From: a virus
Strand: one strand, 5' to 3'
Virus record (IMG/VR): IMGVR_UViG_3300044629_000651
Coordinates: 1 to 61,592 of that record
DNA: 61,592 nucleotides
Each line of letters begins with the position of its first letter. Position 1 is the first letter of the stretch. A program made the position numbers and the translations under genes. This document shows, one piece after another, positions 6,397 through 14,112 of this stretch. The notes under the pieces were generated by a model. It did not search any database. It was not told the origin of the DNA and saw only the letters and a list, made by a program, of their open reading frames with translations.

Positions 6397-8955
6397 TTAT
6401 ACGAATCGTGCTTGTGGTTGGTTAATGCCTTGTGCTATCGGGGCCGGGCCCCCACCCTGCCCCTGCATCATCATGCGCGACAGCGCCGTCACCACGTCGG
6501 TGAAGGGTTTGCCCAGTGCCTTGCTGATCACCGCCAGTTCCCTCGGCGACATCTGCAACCCGGCCTGCTTGATGAACTCGTCCGCCTGCTTGACCAGTTC
6601 CGGGGAAATGCCGGCAATAGCGTCTTCCCGATCTACCTCCTGCGCAAGCTCGACGTTCTTCCGCTGCTGATCCGACTGGACTCCGGCATTCTTCCGCTGC
6701 TGCTCGGCGTCGAACGCCATCTGCTTGCGCTTTTCCTCGGCCTCGAACGCCGCCTGCTTGAACGCTTCGTCCTGCTGCGGTTGTTGCGCCTGTTGCTGGG
6801 CTTGCTGCTGCGCCTGTTGTTGCTGCATGAACTGCTGCATCGCCTGTGCTGTCATCAGGGCCAGTTGGCTCTCGATCTGCGGGGGCAACTCCTGCCCCAA
6901 CGCCTCGGCGTTCGTCGCTTTCCAATTCATCGGCGGAAGCTGCACACCCTGCTGCGCCAGTACTTGCGCAATCTGCATGTACCCGGCCATCGCCATGTGC
7001 TCCGCGATGTGGGCGTTCATCCCTGCCTGCCGCTCTTGGGGCATCCCCGTCATCTGCATCATGTGCACCTGCAAATGCGCCTGATGGTTCTGCTCGATGA
7101 ACGCTTTGATCGGACGGCCCAGCATGTAAGCACTTCCTTCGGACGCCGGGTCGAGCCGCTGCGCATCCGCCGGTTTCGGGAACACGCTCTCGGGGTTGGG
7201 GAAGCGCATAGCCGACAGCAAGCCTATTGCCGCCACGCGGCGGTCTGCAAGGTCGGGCATCGACTGAGCAAGCTGGAGGGCCGACTGCGCCATCGCTATA
7301 CGCTGCGCGCTGCTGAAGATGTTGGGGTCCGACACGGGGATGACATCCACCCGCCCGTCGTAGTCGCTGCGCAGCACGTTCTGCTGGCCATCCGCCGGCA
7401 TGTAGGGGTACACCTCGGGGAGCGACTCGCCGTTCAACTCGGCAAGGTGCATGAACTCCGTGCCGAAGGCGTAGTGCAACCGCTTGTGGATGCCGCTGAA
7501 AACCTTGCTGCCCTGCTCGATCTGCGCCACCATCGTACCCACCGGGCCGGTCGTTGCCGCGTCCCCTACCATCGTCTCGGTCGTCGCCGCAAAGCGCTGC
7601 CCCAGTTCCGTGATGGTCCCCAGCAAGCTGAACAGTACCTGACTCGGCTCCTTGAACGGTGGCGTGTAAAACGCACGGGCCAGTTCCTCCGCCGTCATCT
7701 CGGTGTCGAGCCACACTCCCGGCTCAAGCTGCACATCCCCGGGCAGCTTGGCATCCTTGGACTTGAAGCCTCCCTGCAGGGTAGCGAACGCGCCGGCGTC
7801 CAGCAGGATGCGCAGGATTTCCGTCGCCGCCTCACCGAGGTTGCCGATGCAGTGCAGCAGGCCGAAGCCGTAGAACCCGAACCCGGGCAGGAATTTCTTG
7901 TGCGTGAACCACACCCGCTTCTGGCGCGTCTCGTCCGTCTCCCGCCAGTTGCGCCGGATACCGATGATCGTCTCGCTCGCCGAATCCACCGTGACGATGT
8001 ACGGCAGGGCGTAGTCATCCTCCATCCCGGGCAAGTCGTAGTCGATATGCACTTCGTAGAGGTGGTACTCCTTGTCGCCGTCCAGCCTCGCGCCGGGCTT
8101 TTCCTGCCCGTCGAGGTCCGTCAGCACCTCCGTCAGCGCGGGCTCCGCATCATTGTTGTCCTCGGGGTCGCAGTGCTCAAGCAACTCGTCCGAATACATC
8201 CCCGCCGCCACCGCGCGTCGCATGGCGTTCTTGGTCATCGGAATCACATGGGTGTAGCGCGGGGCCGTGGTCAGCGACTTGGTGTCGTAGGGGGCGATGA
8301 AATGATCCGACCGCACCCAGCGGGAGACATTCTTGCCCGTGACAGGGTCGGTGTATTGCTTGTCGAACTCGCTGCCCGAAAACGGCAGCAGGTACAGCAT
8401 CTGGTCGCGCTCCTCGTAATACCCGCGATCCTCGATGGTCAGTTGGTAGTTCATGTGCTGCTCGATCCGCGCGCCCTGCGCCAGCACTTCGGGCGTCTGC
8501 TGCCCGATGATGTTCGATTTCACCGGCCCGCCGGGCGGGAGCAGTTCCGCCATCGCGCGCGCTTGGAACTGGGTCGCCGCTTCGATCAGCAACGGATGGG
8601 TCACGCGGCTGATACCGTTCTCCGCATCGTCGTCCGGGGAATAGACGCCAAGCGCCTTCAGCCCTTTCTTGAACGTACTGAACCATTCCTTGCGCGACTC
8701 GTCGTCCGCGCGCACCTTCTCCACGATGTCGCAACCGATTTCCTTCAACTGGTCTTCGGTGAAAATCTCCACCAAGTTCGCGTTGAACGGTATCGTGTCG
8801 ATACTCAGGCACACCGCCATGCAGTCGTCTTCCAGCACCTCGCCGGTCTCCGCGTCGAGCGTGATCTCGTCGCGCTCCTCAAGGGGAATCTCGTCTTCCA
8901 GTTCCGCTGATTCGGGCAGGAGGGAGTCGTCTTGCGTCATCTTGTTCATGTACAT
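6397..8955 (-). CDS. Portal protein (P22-type, 852 aa)
   Basis: A large acidic protein whose length and placement after the large terminase fit the P22/podovirus portal family, which forms the dodecameric DNA channel at one vertex. Visible features are a helical N-terminal stem region, a central LHCIGNLGEAATEILRILLDAG segment typical of portal crown/wing regions, and a Gln-rich helical C-terminal barrel around residues 700-760 (long QQQ/QAQQ runs). ATG 8953-8955 follows AAGGAAA; an in-frame ATG two codons later is possible. It starts 22 nt after the terminase stop. Confidence 0.85.
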   Translation of the reverse strand: MYMNKMTQDDSLLPESAELEDEIPLEERDEITLDAETGEVLEDDCMAVCLSIDTIPFNANLVEIFTEDQLKEIGCDIVEKVRADDESRKEWFSTFKKGLKALGVYSPDDDAENGISRVTHPLLIEAATQFQARAMAELLPPGGPVKSNIIGQQTPEVLAQGARIEQHMNYQLTIEDRGYYEERDQMLYLLPFSGSEFDKQYTDPVTGKNVSRWVRSDHFIAPYDTKSLTTAPRYTHVIPMTKNAMRRAVAAGMYSDELLEHCDPEDNNDAEPALTEVLTDLDGQEKPGARLDGDKEYHLYEVHIDYDLPGMEDDYALPYIVTVDSASETIIGIRRNWRETDETRQKRVWFTHKKFLPGFGFYGFGLLHCIGNLGEAATEILRILLDAGAFATLQGGFKSKDAKLPGDVQLEPGVWLDTEMTAEELARAFYTPPFKEPSQVLFSLLGTITELGQRFAATTETMVGDAATTGPVGTMVAQIEQGSKVFSGIHKRLHYAFGTEFMHLAELNGESLPEVYPYMPADGQQNVLRSDYDGRVDVIPVSDPNIFSSAQRIAMAQSALQLAQSMPDLADRRVAAIGLLSAMRFPNPESVFPKPADAQRLDPASEGSAYMLGRPIKAFIEQNHQAHLQVHMMQMTGMPQERQAGMNAHIAEHMAMAGYMQIAQVLAQQGVQLPPMNWKATNAEALGQELPPQIESQLALMTAQAMQQFMQQQQAQQQAQQQAQQPQQDEAFKQAAFEAEEKRKQMAFDAEQQRKNAGVQSDQQRKNVELAQEVDREDAIAGISPELVKQADEFIKQAGLQMSPRELAVISKALGKPFTDVVTALSRMMMQGQGGGPAPIAQGINQPQARFV

Positions 8956-8976
8956 GATCGTTTCCTTATATAGGCG

Positions 8977-10596
8977 TCAAGCCGCCTGCAGGCGGGTTCG
9001 GCGACGAGCATAGCTTCTTTGGGGAGGGCTGTCACCCTCCTCATCGTCGTCTTCCTCATCCTCGGGGGTTTCCAGCATGAACATGCGCCGGGCGTAGTTC
9101 AGCGCCATCGTCACCGAGTCGACCGAGTCATCTTCCGGGCCGGCGGGGAACGCCGCACATACGTCGATCAGATTCCTCGCCCACTTCCTGTCGGGGTAAT
9201 ACACCACGCCTTGGGACAGCGGGATGGTGGCCGCGTCCGCGCGGCTGTACTTGGTTCCCAGCGGCTTGATGGGCGACACGGGGATACCGCGCCGGCGGAA
9301 TTCTTGGTAGAGCGGGATACCGCTCGACGCCTTTTCCACGATGATCCGGTCGGGCTTGTATTCCTTGTACGATGCCAGCGCGTTCTCCAGCAGATCGGGG
9401 AAGTCCAGCTTGTGCAGGGTGTATTCGATGACCATCAGGCACAGCCGCCCGTCGGACGGGCGCTTGAACACCCCCCACGTTGTCCGCGCCGTGAAGTCGT
9501 TGTGCTCCGCCGTCTCCGATGCCACGTCGTAGGACTGGAACACATAGGTCATCGTCGGCAGTTCTTTGCTGCTCGGCCACATCTGCCACCACTCCGCGCG
9601 CAGCAGCCCGCCTTCTTCGGCCACCGGGGATTGGAGGTACAGCGCCGACCACGCGCGCGGACTCATCGTGGAGCCGTTTTTGGTCCGCATCAGGTCGAAG
9701 ATCGGGAACCGCCGGGGGGCGTAGGAATCCCCCGCCTTGAAGGTGATCGGATCGTCTTGGAGGTACTTGCGGTATTTCGGGTCGTGGCTGATGCGGGTGA
9801 GCAGCGCGGCAGCGGGTTCGTCGAGGATAGCCGGGATGGACAGTACGTCCCATTTGTCGGCATCGGGGTTGATTGCCTGCTGCGCCAGCAGCCGGCCCGA
9901 GAGGTCGTCGACCGCCCAGCGGGTATTGATCAGGATGATGGCACTGCCTCGCCCGGTGACGTAGTCCCGGGGCATCTGCCGAGAGTAGAAGCCGGGGCCA
10001 TACCACTGCCACACCGCCTCCTTGGCCGTGCGGCTGATCGCCGTCTTTTCGTTCAACAGGTCGTCGAGGATGCCCAGCGCGAAGCCCTTGCCCGCGATAC
10101 CAGTATCGACGCCGGCGGTACTGTACTTGCCGTTTTGCGTGGTGGCCCATGCGGAGACGCTGCGACTGTCCTTGGACAGCTTGGTGTTGGGGAACACCTC
10201 GGCGTACTCTGCCGTTGTCAGCAGGTTTCTGGATTCCCGACCAAAACCCTCGGACATCGTGGCGCTGTGACCGACCTGCATGATTTGCTTGGATGCGTTG
10301 TGGCCGATGAAGTACGTCGGGAAGAACACCGACGCCATCTGCGACTTGCCGGTACGGGGTGCCACGAACAGCATCAACCGGTCAATGTCGCCGTCCGCCA
10401 CCGCCTGCAGTCGTTCGGCAATGGCGATGTGGCACTCCTCGATGACGAACCAAGGAGCGATGTGGTTGATGTAGTCGAGGAAGGTGTGCCCCCGCTTTCG
10501 CAAGGTGTTTCTGCGCAGGTACTCCTGCACCACGACGCGCTCGTCGGCGGCAAGGAGGGAGAGATCGAAGTCCGCAATGGTGTCAGCGGGGGTCAC
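8977..10596 (-). CDS. terL: Terminase large subunit
   Basis: 539 residues. It carries an ATPase Walker A VAPRTGKSQ (78-86), a Walker B-like LGILDD (174-179) and a C-terminal RNase H-like nuclease region with acidic residues in SYDVASETAEHNDFT and IIVEKASSG segments. It packages DNA through the portal and cuts the concatemer. The C-terminus ends in an unusually acidic patch (EDEEDDDEE) followed by a basic tail. The ATG overlaps by 4 nt the stop of the inserted GIY-YIG gene. Confidence 0.9.
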   Translation of the reverse strand: MTPADTIADFDLSLLAADERVVVQEYLRRNTLRKRGHTFLDYINHIAPWFVIEECHIAIAERLQAVADGDIDRLMLFVAPRTGKSQMASVFFPTYFIGHNASKQIMQVGHSATMSEGFGRESRNLLTTAEYAEVFPNTKLSKDSRSVSAWATTQNGKYSTAGVDTGIAGKGFALGILDDLLNEKTAISRTAKEAVWQWYGPGFYSRQMPRDYVTGRGSAIILINTRWAVDDLSGRLLAQQAINPDADKWDVLSIPAILDEPAAALLTRISHDPKYRKYLQDDPITFKAGDSYAPRRFPIFDLMRTKNGSTMSPRAWSALYLQSPVAEEGGLLRAEWWQMWPSSKELPTMTYVFQSYDVASETAEHNDFTARTTWGVFKRPSDGRLCLMVIEYTLHKLDFPDLLENALASYKEYKPDRIIVEKASSGIPLYQEFRRRGIPVSPIKPLGTKYSRADAATIPLSQGVVYYPDRKWARNLIDVCAAFPAGPEDDSVDSVTMALNYARRMFMLETPEDEEDDDEEGDSPPQRSYARRRTRLQAA

Positions 10597-11348
10597 TTCT
10601 TTGCTGCTTTCCGGGACATCGCCAAAAGCACTTCAGGGTTGGCAAGATGCCGCGCAAGCGCTTTCTCCGCGATCTTCGCCTTTGTCTCTGCCGACATCGC
10701 CCGCCTTGGCCGCTGTCGAAGTTTCTCCTTCCCTTCGGGCGTAGAAAAATACGCCCGTAACGTCTCCGCCCGCTTTTGGTTTGATTCCTCCGAGTTGGTT
10801 TTCCCCCGGTTACCAGCGGCGATGCGCTCCTTCCGTAGCTGGTTTGTCGCAAAACTCCGTTGCTGCGACGCCCGCATACGGGCCAGTGTCTGCTCTGAAA
10901 ATGTACGCCCCTTGAGTTTGCTGCGGAGGTTCGCCACTATCGACGGGTCAGCGGCGATCTGCGCTTTGCGTGTCGCACTCTTTTTCGCCTTCGTTTCCGC
11001 CGACACGATGCGCCCCTTTCCCGCTTCGGCTATTCGTTTCCGTGTCGCCTCGGTAGGGACGTACCCACTCGCCCCCTCACCGCCGTCCGTCAAGTTGCAC
11101 AACTCAACGCCCATGCGCCGCAAACACTTGATCAGCCCTTTCTCCAATTCGAATGCAATAGCTTCCGAGGAACAGTCGCGCTTACCCACCAAGATGCTAC
11201 TTGTGCCGTACTTCCCTGTAACGTGCTTGTGCCAAGCGGTTCGGTCGTGCATGTTGTGCGCGCGCCGCCCATGCCCTTTCCCCACATAGAATGGGGTTCC
11301 ATCGGGGCGGCAGTGGATGTAGGCGTAGAACGCTTTACTCGGCGTCAT
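10593..11348 (-). CDS. GIY-YIG-type homing endonuclease inserted between terminase genes
   Basis: Start at ATG 11346-11348, overlapping the small terminase stop by 14 nt; its own stop overlaps the terL ATG. The N-terminus FYAYIHCRPDGTPFYVGKG matches the GIY-YIG catalytic core variant YxYxH...FYVGKG, with a later conserved Arg/His block and a Glu in EAIAFELEKGLI. The rest holds repeated NUMOD3-like elements (SAETKAKKSATRK, TFSEQTLARMRAS, SAETKAKIAEKA), DNA-binding modules of phage homing endonucleases. A freestanding mobile element is the likely identity. Confidence 0.82.
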   Translation of the reverse strand: MTPSKAFYAYIHCRPDGTPFYVGKGHGRRAHNMHDRTAWHKHVTGKYGTSSILVGKRDCSSEAIAFELEKGLIKCLRRMGVELCNLTDGGEGASGYVPTEATRKRIAEAGKGRIVSAETKAKKSATRKAQIAADPSIVANLRSKLKGRTFSEQTLARMRASQQRSFATNQLRKERIAAGNRGKTNSEESNQKRAETLRAYFSTPEGKEKLRQRPRRAMSAETKAKIAEKALARHLANPEVLLAMSRKAAKK

Positions 11349-11865
11349 AGGTAATCCCCTCCGGTGCGGGCGGCTTGGGGGTACGTTTAAGGACAAGTTG
11401 CATGACGCGCATCTCAAGTTCCCCGTCAGACATAGCTTTTACCAGCTGCGCCATGTCCGCCAAGGACTCGGGGGCCCCCTTCCCCACAGACGCCGCCGGA
11501 TTGTCTAGCCCCGCCCACTTAACCGTACTCTGAATCAATGAAGCCCGCACAGCGGCGGGGGTTTGGTCGCTCGACGCCATCCGATACACCATGTTCAGGT
11601 ACAACTCGGCTTGGCTGGCGGCTTTTTTGCGAAAACTCCACCCTTCCGTCTGCATTTCCTCGCGGAGCGTGTCGTATTCCTTGCGAAACGCGGGGTTGGC
11701 AAGGATTTTCTTGAATTGCTCGGGGGCTAGGTGGTAGGAATCGAGGATTTCCTGCAGTGTGCCGACTTCCAGCACGAGATCGAGTGACAACCCACGGGGG
11801 TAGGGTGCCTTTTCCGAGGGATCGGTCGGCAGGTTGAGCGAATCAATGAAATCGGAGGGGGTCAT
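11335..11865 (-). CDS. terS: Terminase small subunit
   Basis: 176 residues. The N-terminal half has a helix-turn-helix-like pattern (GTLQEILDSYHLAPEQFKKILANPAF), the middle is an oligomerisation-type helical segment (KKAASQAELYLNMVYRMA), and the tail is flexible and Pro-rich. It would recognise the packaging start site. Assignment relies on its position upstream of terL and this layout. It starts at ATG 11863-11865, overlapping the stop of the zinc-ribbon gene by 4 nt. Confidence 0.75.
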   Translation of the reverse strand: MTPSDFIDSLNLPTDPSEKAPYPRGLSLDLVLEVGTLQEILDSYHLAPEQFKKILANPAFRKEYDTLREEMQTEGWSFRKKAASQAELYLNMVYRMASSDQTPAAVRASLIQSTVKWAGLDNPAASVGKGAPESLADMAQLVKAMSDGELEMRVMQLVLKRTPKPPAPEGITYDAE

Positions 11866-12053
11866 TGGTCGTTGCAGCCCTTATAGACCGAGTAGTGGCG
11901 CTTGATCCGCCCCGTCCGCATCCGCCACGCCTGCCGCTTTTCGTTTTCGCACGCTTTGCAGTACCCCCGCCGACCATCCTTGCGGGTTTTGTCCGGGCAG
12001 AAGCACGTCTCCGGGAGGAGTTGGTCGCAGTTTGGGCAGTTCTTGTAATTCAT
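11862..12053 (-). CDS. Zinc-ribbon protein, first gene of the late arm (63 aa)
   Basis: Contains CPNC near residues 6-9 and CKAC near residues 33-36, a four-cysteine zinc ribbon, then a basic helical tail (EKRQAWRMRTGRIKRH). Such proteins resemble the metal-binding part of HNH endonucleases, but the catalytic H-N-H residues are absent. It may bind DNA near the terminase genes. No ribosome-binding site lies before the ATG, and the -10 box ends 5 nt upstream, so the message may be leaderless. Confidence 0.6.
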   Translation of the reverse strand: MNYKNCPNCDQLLPETCFCPDKTRKDGRRGYCKACENEKRQAWRMRTGRIKRHYSVYKGCNDQ

Positions 12054-12058
12054 GGGGC

Positions 12059-12087
12059 ACTGTAACGTACAACGGAAGTACCGTCAA
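12059..12087 (-). promoter_or_regulatory. Promoter of the minus-strand (late) arm
   Basis: On the minus strand -35 TTGACG (12082-12087), 17-nt spacer and -10 TACAGT (12059-12064). The expected start point falls at about 12051-12053, coinciding with the ATG of the zinc-ribbon gene. It faces away from the plus-strand promoter at 12344-12372. Confidence 0.6.
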
Positions 12088-12206
12088 GCGATTTTAGGAA
12101 AGGAGGTACAGGAAGAGGAATGGACGTACTGAAGGTGAATTGGCTGCTGGGAATCGGGCGATTTTAGAAAGGGACGTACTGAGAGAGGAATGGCTGCTGG
12201 GAATCG
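12088..12206. repeat. Imperfect direct repeats upstream of the late promoter
   Basis: Two related units begin GCGATTTTAG (12088 and 12158), continue through an AAAGG...GTAC...GAGGAATGG core, and end in TGGCTGCTGGGAATCG (12141-12156 and 12191-12206). They lie immediately upstream of the -35 box of the minus-strand promoter. Repeated sites in a divergent control region suggest binding by a regulator, or, next to terS, a terminase recognition site. Neither is proven. Confidence 0.55.
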
Positions 12207-12343
12207 ACGCGGACCCTTTCTAAGCCCGGAGGCCGACCGACTTGCCCGCCCCCCGTGGGTGGGGGGTAGGGGGCGGGGGTAGCGAAAGACCATCAAAGGC
12301 CGGCGGCTTGCGTAAAATACTTGGGAAACTGTAGCGAAAAGAC
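12207..12343. other. Intergenic divergent control region with G-runs
   Basis: No gene seen. The stretch 12248-12280 has C-runs followed by GGGTGGGGGGTAGGGGGCGGGGG, which could form a G-quadruplex on the plus strand. A similar GGGGGGTAGGGGGTAG occurs near 13824-13839. The rest is ordinary spacer leading to the plus-strand promoter. Confidence 0.4.
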
Positions 12344-12372
12344 TTGACTTCTATCCTAGTAGAGAGTAAAGT
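12344..12372 (+). promoter_or_regulatory. Sigma70-like promoter of the plus-strand (early) arm
   Basis: -35 TTGACT (12344-12349), exactly 17-nt spacer, -10 TAAAGT (12367-12372). Transcription would start near 12379, at the edge of a perfect inverted repeat CGGTTG-GATT-CAACCG (12381-12396) that could be an operator or a 5' hairpin. Confidence 0.7.
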
Positions 12373-12380
12373 TCAGTCAT

Positions 12381-12396
12381 CGGTTGGATTCAACCG
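12381..12396 (+). promoter_or_regulatory. Inverted repeat at the transcription start (operator candidate)
   Basis: Perfect CGGTTG/CAACCG arms around GATT, starting 2 nt after the predicted start of the early transcript. A second hairpin, GCATGG/CCATGC (12434-12439 with 12446-12451), lies further along the leader. Both could serve as protein-binding sites or stabilise the 5' end. Confidence 0.45.
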
Positions 12397-12453
12397 GATT
12401 CGGGGTTCACCGCTCTTTCTTACTGCTAGTGCCGCATGGGGCTTTCCATGCAC

Positions 12454-12476
12454 TAATGTTCTAGGAGAACATTATG
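12454..12476 (+). promoter_or_regulatory. Ribosome-binding site sequestered in a 9-bp hairpin
   Basis: TAATGTTCT (12454-12462), loop AGG, AGAACATTA (12466-12474) form a perfect stem. It contains the AGGAG Shine-Dalgarno and the A of the ATG at 12474. Translation of the first early gene would need this stem opened, suggesting translational control; the palindrome could instead be a DNA operator. Confidence 0.6.
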
Positions 12477-12770
12477 GCCAAATCGGCCCGTAACACGTCC
12501 GGCGCGACGCAAACCGCCACCACGGTCTGGACCACGGTCCAGTTTTCCTCGGCTCAGGGCAAAGCGCTCAAGGCCAAGCTGACGCAGATCAACGCGGAAG
12601 CCAAAGAGGTCAAGGCCGAGATCGAAGCGCTTGCGCTGTCGGTTCTGCCTGCCCCGCCAAAGGGCTTCGAAGTGGTGTTCTCACACCGTTTCGGTCTGGG
12701 CTACGCTGTCGTGCCGATCAAGGCTGACGACGGCAAGGCCAAGACGGTCAAGTCCGGTCCGGCGATCTAG
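12474..12770 (+). CDS. First early gene, hypothetical helical protein (98 aa)
   Basis: Unrecognised. Residues 27-55 form a charged, Ala/Lys/Glu-rich helix (KALKAKLTQINAEAKEVKAEIE), likely a coiled coil or oligomerisation helix, preceded by a Thr-rich N-terminus and followed by a short beta-like domain (KGFEVVFSHRFGLGYAVV). It lies directly behind the strong early promoter and a structured ribosome-binding site, so it is probably highly or tightly controlled early in infection. Host-takeover or DNA-binding functions are possible but speculative. Confidence 0.6.
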   Translation: MAKSARNTSGATQTATTVWTTVQFSSAQGKALKAKLTQINAEAKEVKAEIEALALSVLPAPPKGFEVVFSHRFGLGYAVVPIKADDGKAKTVKSGPAI

Positions 12771-12778
12771 TAGAAAAC

Positions 12779-12807
12779 CCCGGGGCGCAAGCCCCGGCCC
12801 CGGGGCC
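12779..12807 (+). terminator. GC-rich GCAA-loop hairpin after the first early gene
   Basis: CCGGGGC/GCCCCGG (12780-12786 with 12791-12797) with a GCAA loop, overlapping an alternative CCGGCCCCGGGGCC fold. No T-run follows, so it may act as an attenuator or mRNA stabiliser rather than a full terminator. Confidence 0.4.
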
Positions 12808-12813
12808 AAAACT

Positions 12814-13038
12814 ATGATCAACATCAAAACCGTTAGCGGCGGGTTTCTCGCCCCGCAAGCCGCAGCCAAAGTATCGGCTGCCCCCGTAGTCTGGTTGTGG
12901 CGCGCCACCTTCTCCCGTAGGGGAGTGGTGCAGCAAATCACCAGCCGTTCGTTCGAAGCGATGGCCATCATGGCAGAGATTCGGAAACGGAACGGCTGGA
13001 GCATGAGCGGGCGGATTAAGGTCCGCGCGCAGCAGTAA
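12814..13038 (+). CDS. Hypothetical basic protein (74 aa)
   Basis: Starts at ATG 12814; no clear Shine-Dalgarno is visible, because the preceding bases are the GC-rich hairpin. The C-terminal two-thirds is basic (RATFSRRGVVQQI, MAEIRKRNGWSMSGRIKVRAQQ) and could bind nucleic acid. No family recognised. It is followed by a strong terminator 7 nt after the stop. Confidence 0.55.
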   Translation: MINIKTVSGGFLAPQAAAKVSAAPVVWLWRATFSRRGVVQQITSRSFEAMAIMAEIRKRNGWSMSGRIKVRAQQ

Positions 13039-13044
13039 GCAGTA

Positions 13045-13072
13045 CCCCGGGGCGACCGCCCCGGGTTTTTCT
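13045..13072 (+). terminator. Rho-independent terminator
   Basis: CCCGGGGC (13046-13053) pairs with GCCCCGGG (13058-13065) around GACC and is followed by TTTTTCT. It ends the first two-gene early unit; the next small gene starts 13 nt later, so some read-through or a separate promoter is implied. Confidence 0.8.
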
Positions 13073-13084
13073 CTGGAGGTTGCT

Positions 13085-13225
13085 ATGTGGGAAGTGTTCT
13101 ATATCGACTCGCTGCTGCGCTACCGCGTGGCGTGCGAGTTCAAAACCCGAAAGGCTGCGAAGCAATTCTGCGAGCAGCACCCGGGGCACGGGTTCCGCAA
13201 TGCCGCAGCATGGCGAACCATGTGA
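13085..13225 (+). CDS. Small hypothetical protein (46 aa)
   Basis: An ATG at 13085 with GGAGG seven bases before it opens a 46-codon frame ending TGA at 13225, immediately before another terminator. The protein begins MWEVFYIDSLLRYRV and ends in GFRNAAAWRTM; the middle (FKTRKAAKQFCEQHPG) is a basic helix followed by a turn. It resembles small phage domains that handle nucleic acid, but no family is recognised. A good ribosome-binding site and terminator framing argue that it is real. Confidence 0.65.
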   Translation: MWEVFYIDSLLRYRVACEFKTRKAAKQFCEQHPGHGFRNAAAWRTM

Positions 13226-13227
13226 CC

Positions 13228-13255
13228 AAGCCCGCTTTCGCGGGCTTTTTCTTTT
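13228..13255 (+). terminator. Rho-independent terminator
   Basis: AAGCCCGC (13228-13235), loop TTTC, GCGGGCTT (13240-13247), followed by a T-rich run TTTCTTTT. It lies 3 nt after the 46-residue gene and closes the short early block. Confidence 0.88.
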
Positions 13256-13757
13256 GTGCGGCGCACAACCATTTTCTACAATCGTTGGAAATCAACGACT
13301 TAGCTTTTTGGCGGCGGTTTTCTGTGCTTTTTTATGACGGAAGCCTATGGTTTTGGGGCGTGTGTTATGCTGTTGTGCTAGAAAACAGGGTGTTTTTCTA
13401 TGCGTCGTGGCATAAAAACAGCGCGGAAGCCCGTGGGCCAAGGGTTTGCGGGCGATTTGCATGGTGTTTTGGGTCGCTGCTGTTTTTGTAAGTGGTTGAT
13501 TTTAACCCCATTCGCCGGAGGCCAGCCGCTCGATTCCTTAGTACGCGCGCATAATACGCGCGACGAGGCCATGCTCCTCGCATATAGGGGACTTCGGCTG
13601 GAATGCCGGTGGCTCTAGGCAAGACAGCGTTCCATCTTTTTTTCTTGTGTTTCGGAGGCTGCACGGGAATGCCAACGAATCAATGACTTACAAAACGCCC
13701 GGTAAGTCTGCACATTTTTAGGGATCGCCAAGACCCGCGTGGCAGTAGGAAAACCTC

Positions 13758-13786
13758 TATATATATCTTTTAAAAGAATATATATA
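13758..13786. repeat. AT-rich palindrome
   Basis: Perfect CTTTTAAAAG (13767-13776) with near-symmetrical alternating TA arms of nine bases on each side (one extra A at 13777). It would melt or extrude easily and is the most AT-rich spot in the region, fitting an unwinding element. Confidence 0.6.
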
Positions 13787-14106
13787 TACCACTTTTAAAG
13801 TTGCTATCCGCTTTTTATTTTTAGGGGGGTAGGGGGTAGTTGACCCTAGGTACCCTGCCATCCCACTTTTATTTCCCACCCGCTCCTCAAAAAAAGTGCT
13901 CTTTCGTCACTTCAAAACAAGATAGCCACCCCCTCCGTCCTACTGCCACAACGATCTCCGCCATCTCTCGAAAATGCCCCATTTTCTATGCCATTTTTAA
14001 GTCATTGATTCCATGCATATACACAAAAATTTTTATGCATCGCGTCATATTTTCGAAAAAAATCCCTGAAAAATCAAGGGCTTAAAAACGCCGTCGATTT
14101 TCATCT

Positions 14107-14112
14107 TATACT
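14107..14112 (+). promoter_or_regulatory. Possible -10 box for the noncoding RNA
   Basis: TATACT at 14107-14112 lies directly before the first stem of the structured region. No good -35 box is present at 16-18 nt (only TTAAAA with a 19-nt spacer), so a weak or activator-dependent promoter, or transcription from further upstream, is possible. Confidence 0.35.

Larger units (their letters stand above)
13256..14112. other. Gene-free AT-rich region; candidate replication origin or control region
   Basis: About 860 bp with no convincing gene on either strand; open frames here lack ribosome-binding sites and protein-like composition. Features are a CTTTTAAAAG palindrome flanked by TATATATAT and ATATATATA (13758-13786), G-runs at about 13824-13839, an ATGCATA/TATGCAT inverted repeat (14013-14019 with 14034-14040), and a CCCTGA/TCAAGGG hairpin (14064-14080). 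The low GC content against a GC-rich genome plus palindromes suggests an origin or regulator-binding region. Confidence 0.45.

Noticed and set aside
12084-12296. 70-codon minus-strand frame over the divergent control region
   Set aside because: It spans the direct repeats and the late promoter -35 box, and its protein has no family-like pattern.
13087-13491. 134-codon plus-strand frame overlapping the 46-residue gene and a terminator
   Set aside because: It reads through a strong rho-independent terminator at 13228-13255 and lacks its own ribosome-binding site; the 46-residue frame has both a Shine-Dalgarno and terminator context.
13840-14085. 81-codon plus-strand frame in the AT-rich region
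   Set aside because: No Shine-Dalgarno and composition unlike neighbouring genes; the inverted repeats inside it are better explained as control or origin elements.
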